NCBI GenBank assembly: GCA_963715635.1
Contig: OY970261.1
Location: 1,550,001 to 1,614,000, forward strand
DNA: 64,000 bases
Origin: JAPKZH01 sp963715635
GTDB taxonomy: Bacteria; Acidobacteriota; Aminicenantia; Aminicenantales; UBA4085
Direction: 5' to 3'
Made by a program: the position numbers and the translations under genes. The notes below the pieces were generated by a model. The model did no database searches. It was given only the letters and a program-made list of their open reading frames with translations, and was not told the DNA's origin. This document shows positions 17,678 through 26,273 of this stretch, in pieces. The stretch's first letter is position 1. Each line of letters opens with the position of its first letter.

Positions 17678-19696
17678 ATGCTGTCGGCGCTTGAAAAAAT
17701 CATTTTTGTCCTGATCATCGGGGGAACGATAGCGGCCTTTCTAGCCCCTTTGTATTATCGCTACAGAATCGTGCGGGCCGGCCGGGCCGAAGACAGGTTC
17801 GACCATTTTTTGGCCAGGCTGATCCATGCCCTGGGCAAGATTCTCTTTCAGCGGTGCACCTTGAAGAACGAGCGTGTCTTGACCGGCGTCATGCACGTTT
17901 TCATTTTTTACGGGGCTCTGACCTTCGACACCATGACCGTGAATCACGCGCTGGAAGGTTTGTTCCCCGATTTTTATCTCTTCGGCAAATCCGGATTCGG
18001 CCTCTTTTTTTCGATGCTGGTCGATGGCCTGGCCGTCCTGGTGCTTCTGGGCGTCCTCTTTTTTGCGCTCAGACGTTTCATCGTCAGGCCCAAAGCCTAC
18101 GCCACGACGCGCGGCGACTCGGCCGTTATCTATTTCGCCCTTGTTCTGGTCACCTTAAGCTATCTCTATTTTGAGGCTTTTGCCATCGCCCATCATCCGG
18201 ACACGAGCCGGTGGTCCTTCCTGGGAAGTTATTTCGCCCGGTCCATTAGCGCTTCGGGCTTCTCGGTTTCGAGCGTCGCCGCCCATTTCAAGATTGCCTG
18301 GTGGCTGCACGTCCTTTTTGTCTTCGGCTTTATTGCCTATGTCCCGCATTCCAAGTATCTTCATATGATTACGGGCTCGTTCAACGTAATTTTCCGTTCG
18401 CCCCGAGCGGGCCGTTCCTTGAGCCCTTTGGACTTGGAGAAATCCGAGATTTTCGGCATCGAAAAGGCGGTCGACTTCACCTGGAAAGACCAACTGGATG
18501 CATTTGCCTGTATGGAATGCGGCCGCTGCCAGGACGCTTGCCCGGCCTTCGCCAGCGAAAAACCCCTGTCACCAAAAATGATCCTGTTCAACATGGAGCG
18601 ACATCTTCTCAAAGACGGCCGAAATGTGATTGCCAAGAAGCGGGATGGGCTGCCGGCTCTCGTGCCCGCCATCCATGGACAGGGCGAAATCTGGACCTGC
18701 ACGACGTGCGGCGCCTGCATGCATGTCTGCCCCGTGGAGATCGAGCATATTCGCAAAATCGTGGGGATGAGACAGAGCCAGGTTTTGATGGAGAGCAAGT
18801 TCCCCGCCGAGCTCAACACGTTCTTTCGGAACATGGAGAGCAACAGCAATCCCTGGGGCATCGGGTTTTCCAAGCGCGCCGATTGGAGGGAAGGCCTGGG
18901 GGTCAAGTTGATCCAGGACAACCCTGGCGCCGAATACCTGTTTTGGGTAGGATGTGCCGGGTCTTTTGATGATGAGGGCAAAAAAATCACGAGGGCTTTC
19001 GTCGAACTGCTGAACCGGGCGGGCGTCGATTTTGCCGTCTTGGGGACGGAGGAAAAATGCTGCGGCGATTCGGCGCGGCGGCTCGGCAACGAGTACCTAT
19101 TCCAAACCCTTGCCGCTCTGAACCTGCAGATGTTCGCCCAATACAAGGTCCATAAAATCCTGACGACCTGCCCCCATGGCTACAACACGTTTAAAAACGA
19201 GTACCCGGCGCTCATCGACCTGCAGGCTTCTCTCAGTCCGGAGGACAAGGCGCATCTCGAAAAGATCCAGGTTTTCCATCACGCCGAATTTCTTCATCGT
19301 CTCATCCAAGAGGGACGGCTGCCGGCCCTCTCGGAAGGACAGGGGCGGCTCACCTACCATGACCCTTGTTACTTGGGCCGGCATAACGGGATCCTGGAAG
19401 CGCCGCGGAGCGTTTTATCCGGATTTGGACCAGGAAAATTCGTTGAGCTCAAGAATAACCGCCAGCACAGCTTTTGCTGCGGCGCCGGAGGCGGCCTGAT
19501 GTGGACAGAAGAAAAGCTCGGGAATAGGATCAATCACCTGCGGGCCGAGGAGATCATCGAGGCCGGAGCGGAAACCGTCGCCACATCCTGCCCCTTTTGC
19601 CTGACGATGCTGCGCGACGCCCTCAAGGATAAGGACCGGGGCGGGATCAGAGTCAGGGATATCGCCCAGTTGATGGCCGAGCGTCTGAAAAGCTAA
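17678..19696 (+). CDS. membrane-bound HdrD-like Fe-S oxidoreductase (heterodisulfide reductase/DsrK-type)
   Basis: 672 residues, start at 17678 behind AAAGGAGAGG. The N-terminal 250 residues hold about five to six membrane helices with histidines resembling the cytochrome b/NarI-type module. Two [4Fe-4S] motifs follow: CMECGRCQDACPAF (about residues 278-291) and CTTCGACMHVCPVEI (about 345-359). Two CCG domains complete it, ending in EKCCGDSARR and SFCCGAGGGLMW. This is the architecture of fused HdrE-HdrD-type or GlpC-like oxidoreductases that pass electrons between the quinone pool and a thiol/disulfide or other couple. The donor or acceptor is unknown. No electron-transfer flavoprotein gene is adjacent, although such proteins often pair with EtfAB in fatty-acid oxidisers. 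Convergent with the aldolase gene. Confidence 0.88.
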   Translation: MLSALEKIIFVLIIGGTIAAFLAPLYYRYRIVRAGRAEDRFDHFLARLIHALGKILFQRCTLKNERVLTGVMHVFIFYGALTFDTMTVNHALEGLFPDFYLFGKSGFGLFFSMLVDGLAVLVLLGVLFFALRRFIVRPKAYATTRGDSAVIYFALVLVTLSYLYFEAFAIAHHPDTSRWSFLGSYFARSISASGFSVSSVAAHFKIAWWLHVLFVFGFIAYVPHSKYLHMITGSFNVIFRSPRAGRSLSPLDLEKSEIFGIEKAVDFTWKDQLDAFACMECGRCQDACPAFASEKPLSPKMILFNMERHLLKDGRNVIAKKRDGLPALVPAIHGQGEIWTCTTCGACMHVCPVEIEHIRKIVGMRQSQVLMESKFPAELNTFFRNMESNSNPWGIGFSKRADWREGLGVKLIQDNPGAEYLFWVGCAGSFDDEGKKITRAFVELLNRAGVDFAVLGTEEKCCGDSARRLGNEYLFQTLAALNLQMFAQYKVHKILTTCPHGYNTFKNEYPALIDLQASLSPEDKAHLEKIQVFHHAEFLHRLIQEGRLPALSEGQGRLTYHDPCYLGRHNGILEAPRSVLSGFGPGKFVELKNNRQHSFCCGAGGGLMWTEEKLGNRINHLRAEEIIEAGAETVATSCPFCLTMLRDALKDKDRGGIRVRDIAQLMAERLKS

Positions 19697-20727
19697 TTGG
19701 CCAGGATCTGGCGAAAGGCCGCTACGGCGCGGTCCACGTCCTGGTCATCCACATCTTTGTGCGTGACGAACCGAATGCCTCCCGTCAAGGCCAAGGCCAG
19801 GACCCCTCGGTTCCTGAGCTCCGTCAGGAATTCAGAGACCGACATCCGGGGATGCGAAAAGTTGAAGATAATGATATTGGTTTCGATCGTGCCCGGGTCC
19901 ACCTCCACGCCGGGCAGCCCTGCTATCGCGGCGGCCAGCCGTTTGGCTCTTTGATGGTCCTCTTTCAAGCGGTCGACCATTTCTGTTAAAGCCACGATTC
20001 CGGCGGCGGCCAGAACACCGACCTGGCGCATTCCGCCGCCGAGAGCCTTGCGGATCCTGCGGCTGTATTCGATGAAGTCTTTGTCGCCGACGAGCATGGA
20101 GCCGACCGGCGCCGAAAGGCCTTTGGACAGGCAGAACATCACGGAATCCGCGAGCCGGGCATAATCTTTGACCGGGACTCCGGATGCCGTGCTGGCATTG
20201 AAAATCCTCGCCCCGTCCATATGGACCCTCAGCCCGTGCCGGTCGGCGACCGCGCGAACGGCCTTGATATTCTCGATGGGGAGCACGGCGCCGCTCCAAT
20301 TGTTATGCGTATTCTCCACACAAATGAGGGACGTCCGAGGAAGATGAACGTTCGGCTTTCGGATGTTTTTTTCAATGTCATCGGGGTCCATGGCCCCTCT
20401 CCGGGACGACAAGGGCCGGGGTGTGACCCGTGAAATAAACGTCATGTGGGTCGATTCCATGTTATAGATGTGGGAGCGGGCTTCGACAATCACTTCCTCG
20501 AGCTCCCGCGTCCAGGCTTTGACCGCGATGGAATTGCCCATCGTTCCCGAGGGCACAAAGAGTCCGGATTCTTTTCCCATCTTTTCAGCGGCCGAAGCTT
20601 CCAGCTTCTGGACGGTGGGGTCGTCGCCAAGGACATCATCGCCGACCTCGGCCTCCGCCATCGCCCGACGCATTTTTTCTGTGGGCCGGGTCACGGTATC
20701 GCTTCGAAAATCGGAATATTTCACCAT
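19693..20727 (-). CDS. threonine aldolase-type PLP enzyme (beta-eliminating/GntG family)
   Basis: Cleaves L-threonine or L-allo-threonine to glycine and acetaldehyde. 344 residues from the ATG at 20727, which has AAAGGAG upstream; the open frame extends 15 codons further without support. Family hallmarks are DFRSDTVTRPTEKMRRAMAEA at the N-terminus, GDDPTVQKLE, the substrate loop FVPSGTMGNSIA, HMDGARIFNA, and the PLP lysine in FCLSKGLSAPVGSML. Monocistronic, with a promoter directly upstream. Stereospecificity cannot be stated. Confidence 0.9.
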   Translation of the reverse strand: MVKYSDFRSDTVTRPTEKMRRAMAEAEVGDDVLGDDPTVQKLEASAAEKMGKESGLFVPSGTMGNSIAVKAWTRELEEVIVEARSHIYNMESTHMTFISRVTPRPLSSRRGAMDPDDIEKNIRKPNVHLPRTSLICVENTHNNWSGAVLPIENIKAVRAVADRHGLRVHMDGARIFNASTASGVPVKDYARLADSVMFCLSKGLSAPVGSMLVGDKDFIEYSRRIRKALGGGMRQVGVLAAAGIVALTEMVDRLKEDHQRAKRLAAAIAGLPGVEVDPGTIETNIIIFNFSHPRMSVSEFLTELRNRGVLALALTGGIRFVTHKDVDDQDVDRAVAAFRQILAN

Positions 20728-20774
20728 GGCACATCGTCTCCTTTTGGAAAGAATCCGAGCGGCTCGGGACACTT

Positions 20775-20803
20775 ATTATAGAAGAAAGCGCTCCGACAAA
20801 CAA
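20775..20803 (-). promoter_or_regulatory. promoter of the threonine aldolase gene
   Basis: Minus strand: TTGTTT (20803-20798), 17 bases, TATAAT (20780-20775), about 48 bases upstream of the start. The untranslated leader contains a short CCGAG/CTCGG dyad at 20756-20768. Confidence 0.6.
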
Positions 20804-20837
20804 TAAAACCCAGGCTGGCCATGAAACGTTTTTCCTG

Positions 20838-20866
20838 TTTACATGGTTCTGAATCTATGGTATAGA
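20838..20866 (+). promoter_or_regulatory. promoter of the PASTA-rpe operon
   Basis: TTTACA (20838-20843), 17 bases, TATAGA (20861-20866), with the ATG of the PASTA gene 30 bases downstream. It is divergent from the aldolase promoter. Confidence 0.55.
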
Positions 20867-20895
20867 TATTTTGGAAATTGCGGGAATGTTTTTTC

Positions 20896-21612
20896 ATGTC
20901 CGACAAGAAACTTTATGATATTGCCCTCTATACGCTCCTCTATCTCGTCCTCTTCTTCTTAGCCGCCGATCTCTCTTCCCAAATAATCCTCAGAAGCGAA
21001 CTGGTGACGCTTCCCGATCTTCTGGGCAAGACCCTGACCGAGGCCCGGGCAGAATTGGCGAAAAAGAAAACGGCCTTGCTTGTCCAGGGCCGCCAGTTCG
21101 ATAACCGGTTTGAGAAAGAAAGAATCATGTTCCAGGATCCCTCCGCCGGCTCGCGGATCAAGGTCAACAAGATGGTCAAGGTCATTCTCAGCGAAGGCAG
21201 TGAAAAAGTGACCATCCCCAAGCTCGAAGGCAGGAGCCTGGAATGGGCTAGCCAAGCCCTGAAAGAGGCCAGCTTGCGCCGAGGCCGCGTCTCTGAGATC
21301 CATACGCCTCAGTATGCGGCTGGGCGAATCATCTCTCAGCAGCCCGCGGCCGCAGCGATCGTCAATCGCAATACAGCGGTTAATTTCCTGGTCAGCCAGG
21401 GCGCCCGGGAAGAGAAGTATATCATGCCGGACTTAATCGAAAAAAACTTCGACGCCGCTAGCAAGTGGCTCCAGGCCATGGAGTTCAAAGTCACCATCGA
21501 CCACTATTCCTATTACGATTCGAGGCCCCCCGGGATTATCCTCAGGCAGTCCCCCGTCCACGGATTCCCGCTCCTCAAGCGGAATCTCATCTCCGTGGAG
21601 GTCAGCAAGTAA
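20896..21612 (+). CDS. membrane-anchored PASTA-domain protein
   Basis: 238 residues, starting at the ATG at 20896; an upstream TTG is open but has no support. One N-terminal transmembrane segment (about residues 7-26) is followed by three PASTA repeats: VTLPDLLGKTLTEARAEL..., VTIPKLEGRSLEWASQAL... and YIMPDLIEKNFDAASKWL.... PASTA domains bind peptidoglycan fragments in kinases and penicillin-binding proteins. No kinase or transpeptidase domain is attached here, so a structural or sensing role at the cell wall is inferred. rpe follows after one base, an arrangement known from several Gram-negative phyla. Confidence 0.88.
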   Translation: MSDKKLYDIALYTLLYLVLFFLAADLSSQIILRSELVTLPDLLGKTLTEARAELAKKKTALLVQGRQFDNRFEKERIMFQDPSAGSRIKVNKMVKVILSEGSEKVTIPKLEGRSLEWASQALKEASLRRGRVSEIHTPQYAAGRIISQQPAAAAIVNRNTAVNFLVSQGAREEKYIMPDLIEKNFDAASKWLQAMEFKVTIDHYSYYDSRPPGIILRQSPVHGFPLLKRNLISVEVSK

Positions 21613-21613
21613 C

Positions 21614-22282
21614 ATGTTTTTGATTGCTCCCTCAATCTTATCGGCGGACTTTGCCAGGATTGCCGAGGCCGTCAAGGTCGTCGAAGAGGCCGGTGCCGAC
21701 TTGATCCATGTCGATATTATGGACGGTCATTTCGTTCCCAATTTGACCTTCGGACCTCAACTCGTTGCCTCCCTCAAAAAGAAAACGCGGCTGCCATTGG
21801 ATGTGCATTTGATGGTGGATCGCCCGGATGCCGTCATTCCCTGGTTTCTCGAAGCCGGCGCCGATTGGATTTCCATCCACGGTGAGGCGACGGGCCATCT
21901 GCACCGGGAGATTTCCGTAATCCGGGAAGCCGGCCGGAAAGCGGGACTTGCCCTGAACCCGGCAACCCCACTCCATCTGCTCGACGATATTCTCGAGGAC
22001 CTCGATTTTGTCCTGCTGATGTGCGTCAATCCCGGCAGGGGAAGCCAGAAATTCATCGACGCTTCGCATCTAAAAATCCAACGCCTCCGCCGCCGCCTCC
22101 GGGAACAAAACCTCGCAACCCTTCTGGAAATCGACGGCGGCGTCAACCTGCAGAACCTGGAAGTCTTGGCCAAAGACGGAGCCCGGGTGTTCGTGGCCGG
22201 AAACGCGATCTTTAATCATCCCAATCCTCGGCAGGCTGTTTCCCTGATGAAAGAAATAGCCGGGAGGGTCGATGCGTCATGA
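21614..22282 (+). CDS. rpe: ribulose-phosphate 3-epimerase
   Basis: Interconverts ribulose 5-phosphate and xylulose 5-phosphate in the pentose phosphate pathway. 222 residues, the usual length for a TIM barrel of this family. Motifs: IAPSILSADFARI at the start, HVDIMDGHFVPNLTFGP with the metal and catalytic Asp, DVHLMVDRPD, MCVNPGRGSQKFI, and EIDGGVN. It ends overlapping the next gene by four bases. Confidence 0.96.
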   Translation: MFLIAPSILSADFARIAEAVKVVEEAGADLIHVDIMDGHFVPNLTFGPQLVASLKKKTRLPLDVHLMVDRPDAVIPWFLEAGADWISIHGEATGHLHREISVIREAGRKAGLALNPATPLHLLDDILEDLDFVLLMCVNPGRGSQKFIDASHLKIQRLRRRLREQNLATLLEIDGGVNLQNLEVLAKDGARVFVAGNAIFNHPNPRQAVSLMKEIAGRVDAS

Positions 22283-23259
22283 CCGTTCTTGTCACCGGCG
22301 CCGCAGGCTTTATCGGGTCTCATCTTTGCCGACGGCTTCTTGATGATGGCTACAACGTCATCGGGATCGACAATTTCGAGGATTTCTACCCCCGCTGGAT
22401 CAAGGAAGCCAATCTCGCGTCTTTGCCCAAATCGAAGAAATTCAAGTTCATCGCCAAGGACCTGGCTGAGCTTCCTCTGACAAAATTGCTCAAGACGGTC
22501 GAGTCCGTTTTCCATTTGGCCGCCCAGGCCGGAGTCCGGGCTAGCTGGGGGGCCCATTTCTCTGTTTATCTGAAGAACAATGTTCAAGTTACCCAAAGGC
22601 TCCTAGAAGCGGCCAAGAATGCTTCTCTCGGAAAGTTCATCTATGCCTCCTCGTCCTCGGTCTATGGGATGACGTCGGAGCTTCCCATGACCGAGACCAG
22701 TCCGCTCTATCCCTTGTCGCCCTACGGTGTTACAAAACTGGCTGCCGAACGGCTCTGTTTTCTCTACTTCAAAAGTTACGGGGTTCCAACTACATCCTTG
22801 AGGTTTTTCACGGTTTACGGCCCCGGACAGCGGCCGGACATGGCCTTCCACAAATTTTTCAAAGCGATCCTGGAAGGGCGGGAGATTGTCATTTATGGGG
22901 ACGGCAAGCAAACCCGGGATTTCACTTATGTGGACGATATCGTGGAGGCCAACGTGGCCGCCCTCAAGAAGGGCAAGATCGGACAGGTCTATAATGTGGG
23001 CGGCGGACACCGAGAAAAATTAACGCACCTCTTTCCCCTTTTTGAGGCCATCTGCCGGAAGCCGGTGAAAATCCGATGGCTCGAAAAGCAGAAGGGAGAT
23101 GTTCTCCATACGTGGGCAAGCATCGATAAAACCCGCCAGGAACTGGGGTTTCTCCCGCGCACGAACCTGCGCACCGGACTTCATCACGAATGGGAATGGA
23201 TTCAGGCGCTGTATTCGGCTCGCATTAAGACAGGCCCTGGCCAAGGATGGCGATCATGA
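22279..23259 (+). CDS. NAD-dependent sugar-nucleotide epimerase (UDP-glucuronate 4-epimerase-like)
   Basis: Extended short-chain dehydrogenase, 326 residues. The NAD-binding motif is VTGAAGFIGSHLCRRL at the N-terminus. The active site has Ser in YASSSSVYG and YxxxK in YPLSPYGVTKLAAE. The segment HLAAQAGVRASW is typical of UDP-glucuronate/UDP-galacturonate 4-epimerases. It supplies an activated sugar for surface polysaccharide. Exact substrate is inferred from the family. Start and stop are coupled (ATGA) to rpe and to the following lipoprotein gene. Confidence 0.88.
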   Translation: MTVLVTGAAGFIGSHLCRRLLDDGYNVIGIDNFEDFYPRWIKEANLASLPKSKKFKFIAKDLAELPLTKLLKTVESVFHLAAQAGVRASWGAHFSVYLKNNVQVTQRLLEAAKNASLGKFIYASSSSVYGMTSELPMTETSPLYPLSPYGVTKLAAERLCFLYFKSYGVPTTSLRFFTVYGPGQRPDMAFHKFFKAILEGREIVIYGDGKQTRDFTYVDDIVEANVAALKKGKIGQVYNVGGGHREKLTHLFPLFEAICRKPVKIRWLEKQKGDVLHTWASIDKTRQELGFLPRTNLRTGLHHEWEWIQALYSARIKTGPGQGWRS

Positions 23260-24077
23260 AAAAATTAACGATGATTTCCCTCATAGTTCTGTTCGCTGCG
23301 ATCATCGGAGCCTCCTCCTGCGGCGGCGGCGCCAAAAAAACCGAGATCGCCCCCGAAATCGCGTCCTCGGATGAGGCGCTGTTTAAAGAAGGCGAAAAAT
23401 ATCTGAAAAAAGACACGGAAAAAGCCCGTCTGTTTCTCCGCCAGGTCATCGAATCCTTTCCCAAAAGCTTTTATGCCCAGAGAGCCAAGCTGGCCATCGC
23501 CGATTCGTACTACAATGAAAAAGATGAAGGGAACCTGATTCTGGCAGCCCAGGAATACGGGGATTTTATCCGACAGTATCCGTTCAGTCCCTCGGCCTCC
23601 TTGGCCCAGTACAGGATCGGCCTCTGCTTTTACGATAAATCCCTGAAGCCCGGCCGGGACCAGCAAAAGACCCTGCAGGCCGTGGCCGAATTCAAGAAAG
23701 TCGTGACCCAGTACCCCACCATGGACGAGGCCAAGCTGGCCCAAGAAAAAATCAAGGAATGCGAGGAGCGCCTGGCGGAGCATAACTTCGAGATCGGGCT
23801 TCATTATTATCGGGCCCAAGCCTATAAGGCCTCGACGACCCGCCTTGCGGAAATCCTGATTACGTATCCCTTGTTTTCAGGCATGGATAAAGTCTACTTC
23901 TATTTGGGGGATTCGTATTATCGATGGTCCCTCTTTCAGAACTCTACGGTCAAAGCTGACCAGAGCTTTCCCTATTTCACCAAGCTCGTCACAGATTATC
24001 CCAAGAGCAAATTTGCCGAAAAAGCACAGGCCCGGCTGAAGGAAATCCAAGCGGCCCAGACCCAGGCGAAAAAATAA
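23256..24077 (+). CDS. BamD-like outer membrane lipoprotein with TPR-type repeats
   Basis: 273 residues from the ATG at 23256 (AAGGA upstream; start overlaps the previous stop as ATGA). The signal peptide ends in a lipobox (GASSC). The mature part contains repeated alpha-helical TPR-like units, including ESFPKSFYAQRAKLAIADSYY, RQYPFSPSASLAQYRIGLCFYD, TQYPTMDEAKLAQEKI and TDYPKSKFAEKAQARL, the pattern of BamD/YfiO. Likely the lipoprotein of the outer-membrane protein assembly machinery. No BamA is nearby, so a different TPR lipoprotein remains possible. Confidence 0.85.
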   Translation: MKKLTMISLIVLFAAIIGASSCGGGAKKTEIAPEIASSDEALFKEGEKYLKKDTEKARLFLRQVIESFPKSFYAQRAKLAIADSYYNEKDEGNLILAAQEYGDFIRQYPFSPSASLAQYRIGLCFYDKSLKPGRDQQKTLQAVAEFKKVVTQYPTMDEAKLAQEKIKECEERLAEHNFEIGLHYYRAQAYKASTTRLAEILITYPLFSGMDKVYFYLGDSYYRWSLFQNSTVKADQSFPYFTKLVTDYPKSKFAEKAQARLKEIQAAQTQAKK

Positions 24078-24087
24078 GGAGGTCTTT

Positions 24088-24906
24088 ATGAACCGACTCG
24101 GTCCGACGTCCCTGATGATCATCGGCCTATTGAGCTCGGGATTTTTTATTCCCTCTCCCGCGCTCGCCCAGGAGGCCGGCCCCAAGCTGCACATAAGGCC
24201 CGGCTTCAGCCTGGAATATTTTTCCCGGACGATCAGCTGGGACCCTGATCCGGATACAAAAGAAGACCAATACACGTCCAGGCTCAAAGCCCTGGCCGGA
24301 ATCTTTGAGCTCGGATACGAGTTCCGGAAAGGCACAACGTCCAGCCTCCTCGCCGGCTACAGCCTGTCCGACTTCAACGGCCTCGTCTTCCGCCAGGTCC
24401 CGTTCTCAATCGACTATGAAGCGGGCAACATCGGCGGCTTCCTGTTGGGCGCCGAAGTCCATCAAGACCTGATCGCCTTGGGCTATTTTGAGATGGAAGC
24501 CCTTGCCCAATTCGTCTTCTATTTTGGCACGACAAAAAATTTTCAGGTAACAGCCTTGAACACAGACGGCACGCTGGATGCCAAACCGGACTATTGGATG
24601 CGGGCTCAAATCGGGCCGGCCTTCTCTTATCGGGGCTTCGAATATTTCTCTCCTTTCCTGTCGGTCACTTTCAATAAGCTCTGGGGCAAATTCACCATGA
24701 CCGAAACCATCGGCGACCTGACCGGCACGGAAGAGAAAAAAATATCGGCGAAAAGCGTCGTCGGCGTTTCCCTGGGAACGGTTTTTGAAACCTCGTCGAA
24801 TTTTAGCCTGAGGGCCGAGGGAACACTCCTCCCCTTCCACAAAGGGACCGGCCAGGGATGGGCGTTCGACTTCAGCGGCTCCGTGAAGGCGGTCATTTCT
24901 TTTTGA
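24088..24906 (+). CDS. secreted beta-barrel outer membrane protein of unknown function
   Basis: 272 residues with AAGGAGG upstream. A cleavable signal peptide ending near SPALAQEA is followed by alternating hydrophobic/polar strands (for example SLEYFSRTISWDPD, FELGYEFRKGTTSSLLAGYSL, FSGSVKAVISF) and a C-terminal Phe, typical of a 10-12-strand OM barrel. No family recognised. It sits directly after the BamD-like gene and before a secreted subtilase, so it belongs to an envelope cluster. Confidence 0.75.
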   Translation: MNRLGPTSLMIIGLLSSGFFIPSPALAQEAGPKLHIRPGFSLEYFSRTISWDPDPDTKEDQYTSRLKALAGIFELGYEFRKGTTSSLLAGYSLSDFNGLVFRQVPFSIDYEAGNIGGFLLGAEVHQDLIALGYFEMEALAQFVFYFGTTKNFQVTALNTDGTLDAKPDYWMRAQIGPAFSYRGFEYFSPFLSVTFNKLWGKFTMTETIGDLTGTEEKKISAKSVVGVSLGTVFETSSNFSLRAEGTLLPFHKGTGQGWAFDFSGSVKAVISF

Positions 24907-24919
24907 TGAAAGGAGAGGA

Positions 24920-26263
24920 ATGATGACAACGCAAAAACATAGATGGGCCGCCAGCCTGATCCTCGTCTTGACACTGGTCCTTTGTCTCGGCTTCCAAAAA
25001 GCTCAACAACCCCCTGGGCTTTTTCCGGAATTGAATTTCGCCGACTCGAGTTTCCAGAAAGAGCCTGGACAGGATGCCCGCTACGTCCCGGGCCAGGTCA
25101 TCGTAAAATTCAAGCCCGCTCTTTCGGCCCTGATGAAGAGATACACTCTGAATGCCTACAATTTTCGATTGCTGTCAAAATTGGCCAACCTTGAGGCCTA
25201 TCTTGTTCAAATCCCCGAACAGGCCACTGTCGAGCAGATGGTCTCTGCCCTGAATCAAAACCCCAACGTGCAATACGCCGAGCCGAACCATCTGCTGCGG
25301 ATCAACGTCACCCCGAACGATACCCTGTTCAAATACCAATACGCTCTTTACAATACCGGCCAGTTGATCGGGACGGTCCCCGGCGGCCCCCAGGGCAAGT
25401 CCAGCGCGGACATCAAAGCCCCGCCAGCCTGGGAGGAGACGAAGGGCCGGCCGACCATTACGATCGCCGTCGTCGATACGGGCGTGGATATGCACCATCC
25501 GGATTTGAAAAATAAAATGAAAAGCAGCGGCCGTGATTACATCAACGACGACTTCGATGCGACCGACGACAACGGTCATGGGACCATGGTGGCGGGCATC
25601 GCCGCCGCTGAAACCAACAACAACGAAGGCATCGCCGGCGTCGCCTGGAACTGCAAAGTCCTGCCCGTGAAGGTCATGGGGTCGGATGGCACAGGCCCCG
25701 AGGATAAAGTGGCCCAGGGTATTCGCTGGGCGGTGGATAATGGCGCCGATGTCATCAATCTCAGCCTCGGCAGCTCGGAGCCCACATTATTGATCCAAGA
25801 CGTGGTGAAATATGCCCATGACAAAAATGTGGTGATTGTCGCATCGGCCGGAAATTCCAACGGCCCGGTCGATTATCCTGCCGCCTATAATGCTTACTGT
25901 TTGGCCGTTGCCGCCACAGACTACAACGATCAACGGGCTCCCTGGTCTAGCTTTGGCCCCCAGGTCGATGTCGCCGCGCCCGGCGAGAGAATTCTCGCGC
26001 CGTATCCGGTCGATCTCACGCCTCCGGAATACCTTCCCTATTACTATGGCACGGGCACGTCATTCTCTGCCGCCCATGTTTCCGGCCTGGCGGCCTTGAT
26101 CAAAAGCATCAAGCCAGGGCTCAAGGTCGAGGATATCAGGTTGATCATTCGCTACTCGGCCGACGACGTCAACGCCTCCCAGCTCAAGGGAAGAGACGAT
26201 TATATCGGTTACGGCCGCATCAACATGGAAAAAGCACTGGTGCCGATCAAGATCACACAATAA
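24920..26263 (+). CDS. secreted subtilisin-like serine protease (S8 family)
   Basis: 447 residues behind AAAGGAGAGG. A signal-anchor-like N-terminus (AASLILVLTLVLCLGF) is followed by a propeptide (YVPGQVIVKFKP...PNVQYAEPNHLLRI) of the fervidolysin/inhibitor I9-like kind. The catalytic triad is visible as Asp in VVDTGVDMHHPDL (about residue 190), His in NGHGTMVAGI (about 223) and Ser in GTGTSFSAAHVSGL (about 379), with the oxyanion Asn in ASAGNSNGPVDYPA. The protein ends soon after the catalytic domain. Expected to be an extracytoplasmic endopeptidase activated by propeptide removal. Confidence 0.93.
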   Translation: MMTTQKHRWAASLILVLTLVLCLGFQKAQQPPGLFPELNFADSSFQKEPGQDARYVPGQVIVKFKPALSALMKRYTLNAYNFRLLSKLANLEAYLVQIPEQATVEQMVSALNQNPNVQYAEPNHLLRINVTPNDTLFKYQYALYNTGQLIGTVPGGPQGKSSADIKAPPAWEETKGRPTITIAVVDTGVDMHHPDLKNKMKSSGRDYINDDFDATDDNGHGTMVAGIAAAETNNNEGIAGVAWNCKVLPVKVMGSDGTGPEDKVAQGIRWAVDNGADVINLSLGSSEPTLLIQDVVKYAHDKNVVIVASAGNSNGPVDYPAAYNAYCLAVAATDYNDQRAPWSSFGPQVDVAAPGERILAPYPVDLTPPEYLPYYYGTGTSFSAAHVSGLAALIKSIKPGLKVEDIRLIIRYSADDVNASQLKGRDDYIGYGRINMEKALVPIKITQ

Positions 26264-26273
26264 ATGCGCCTGA

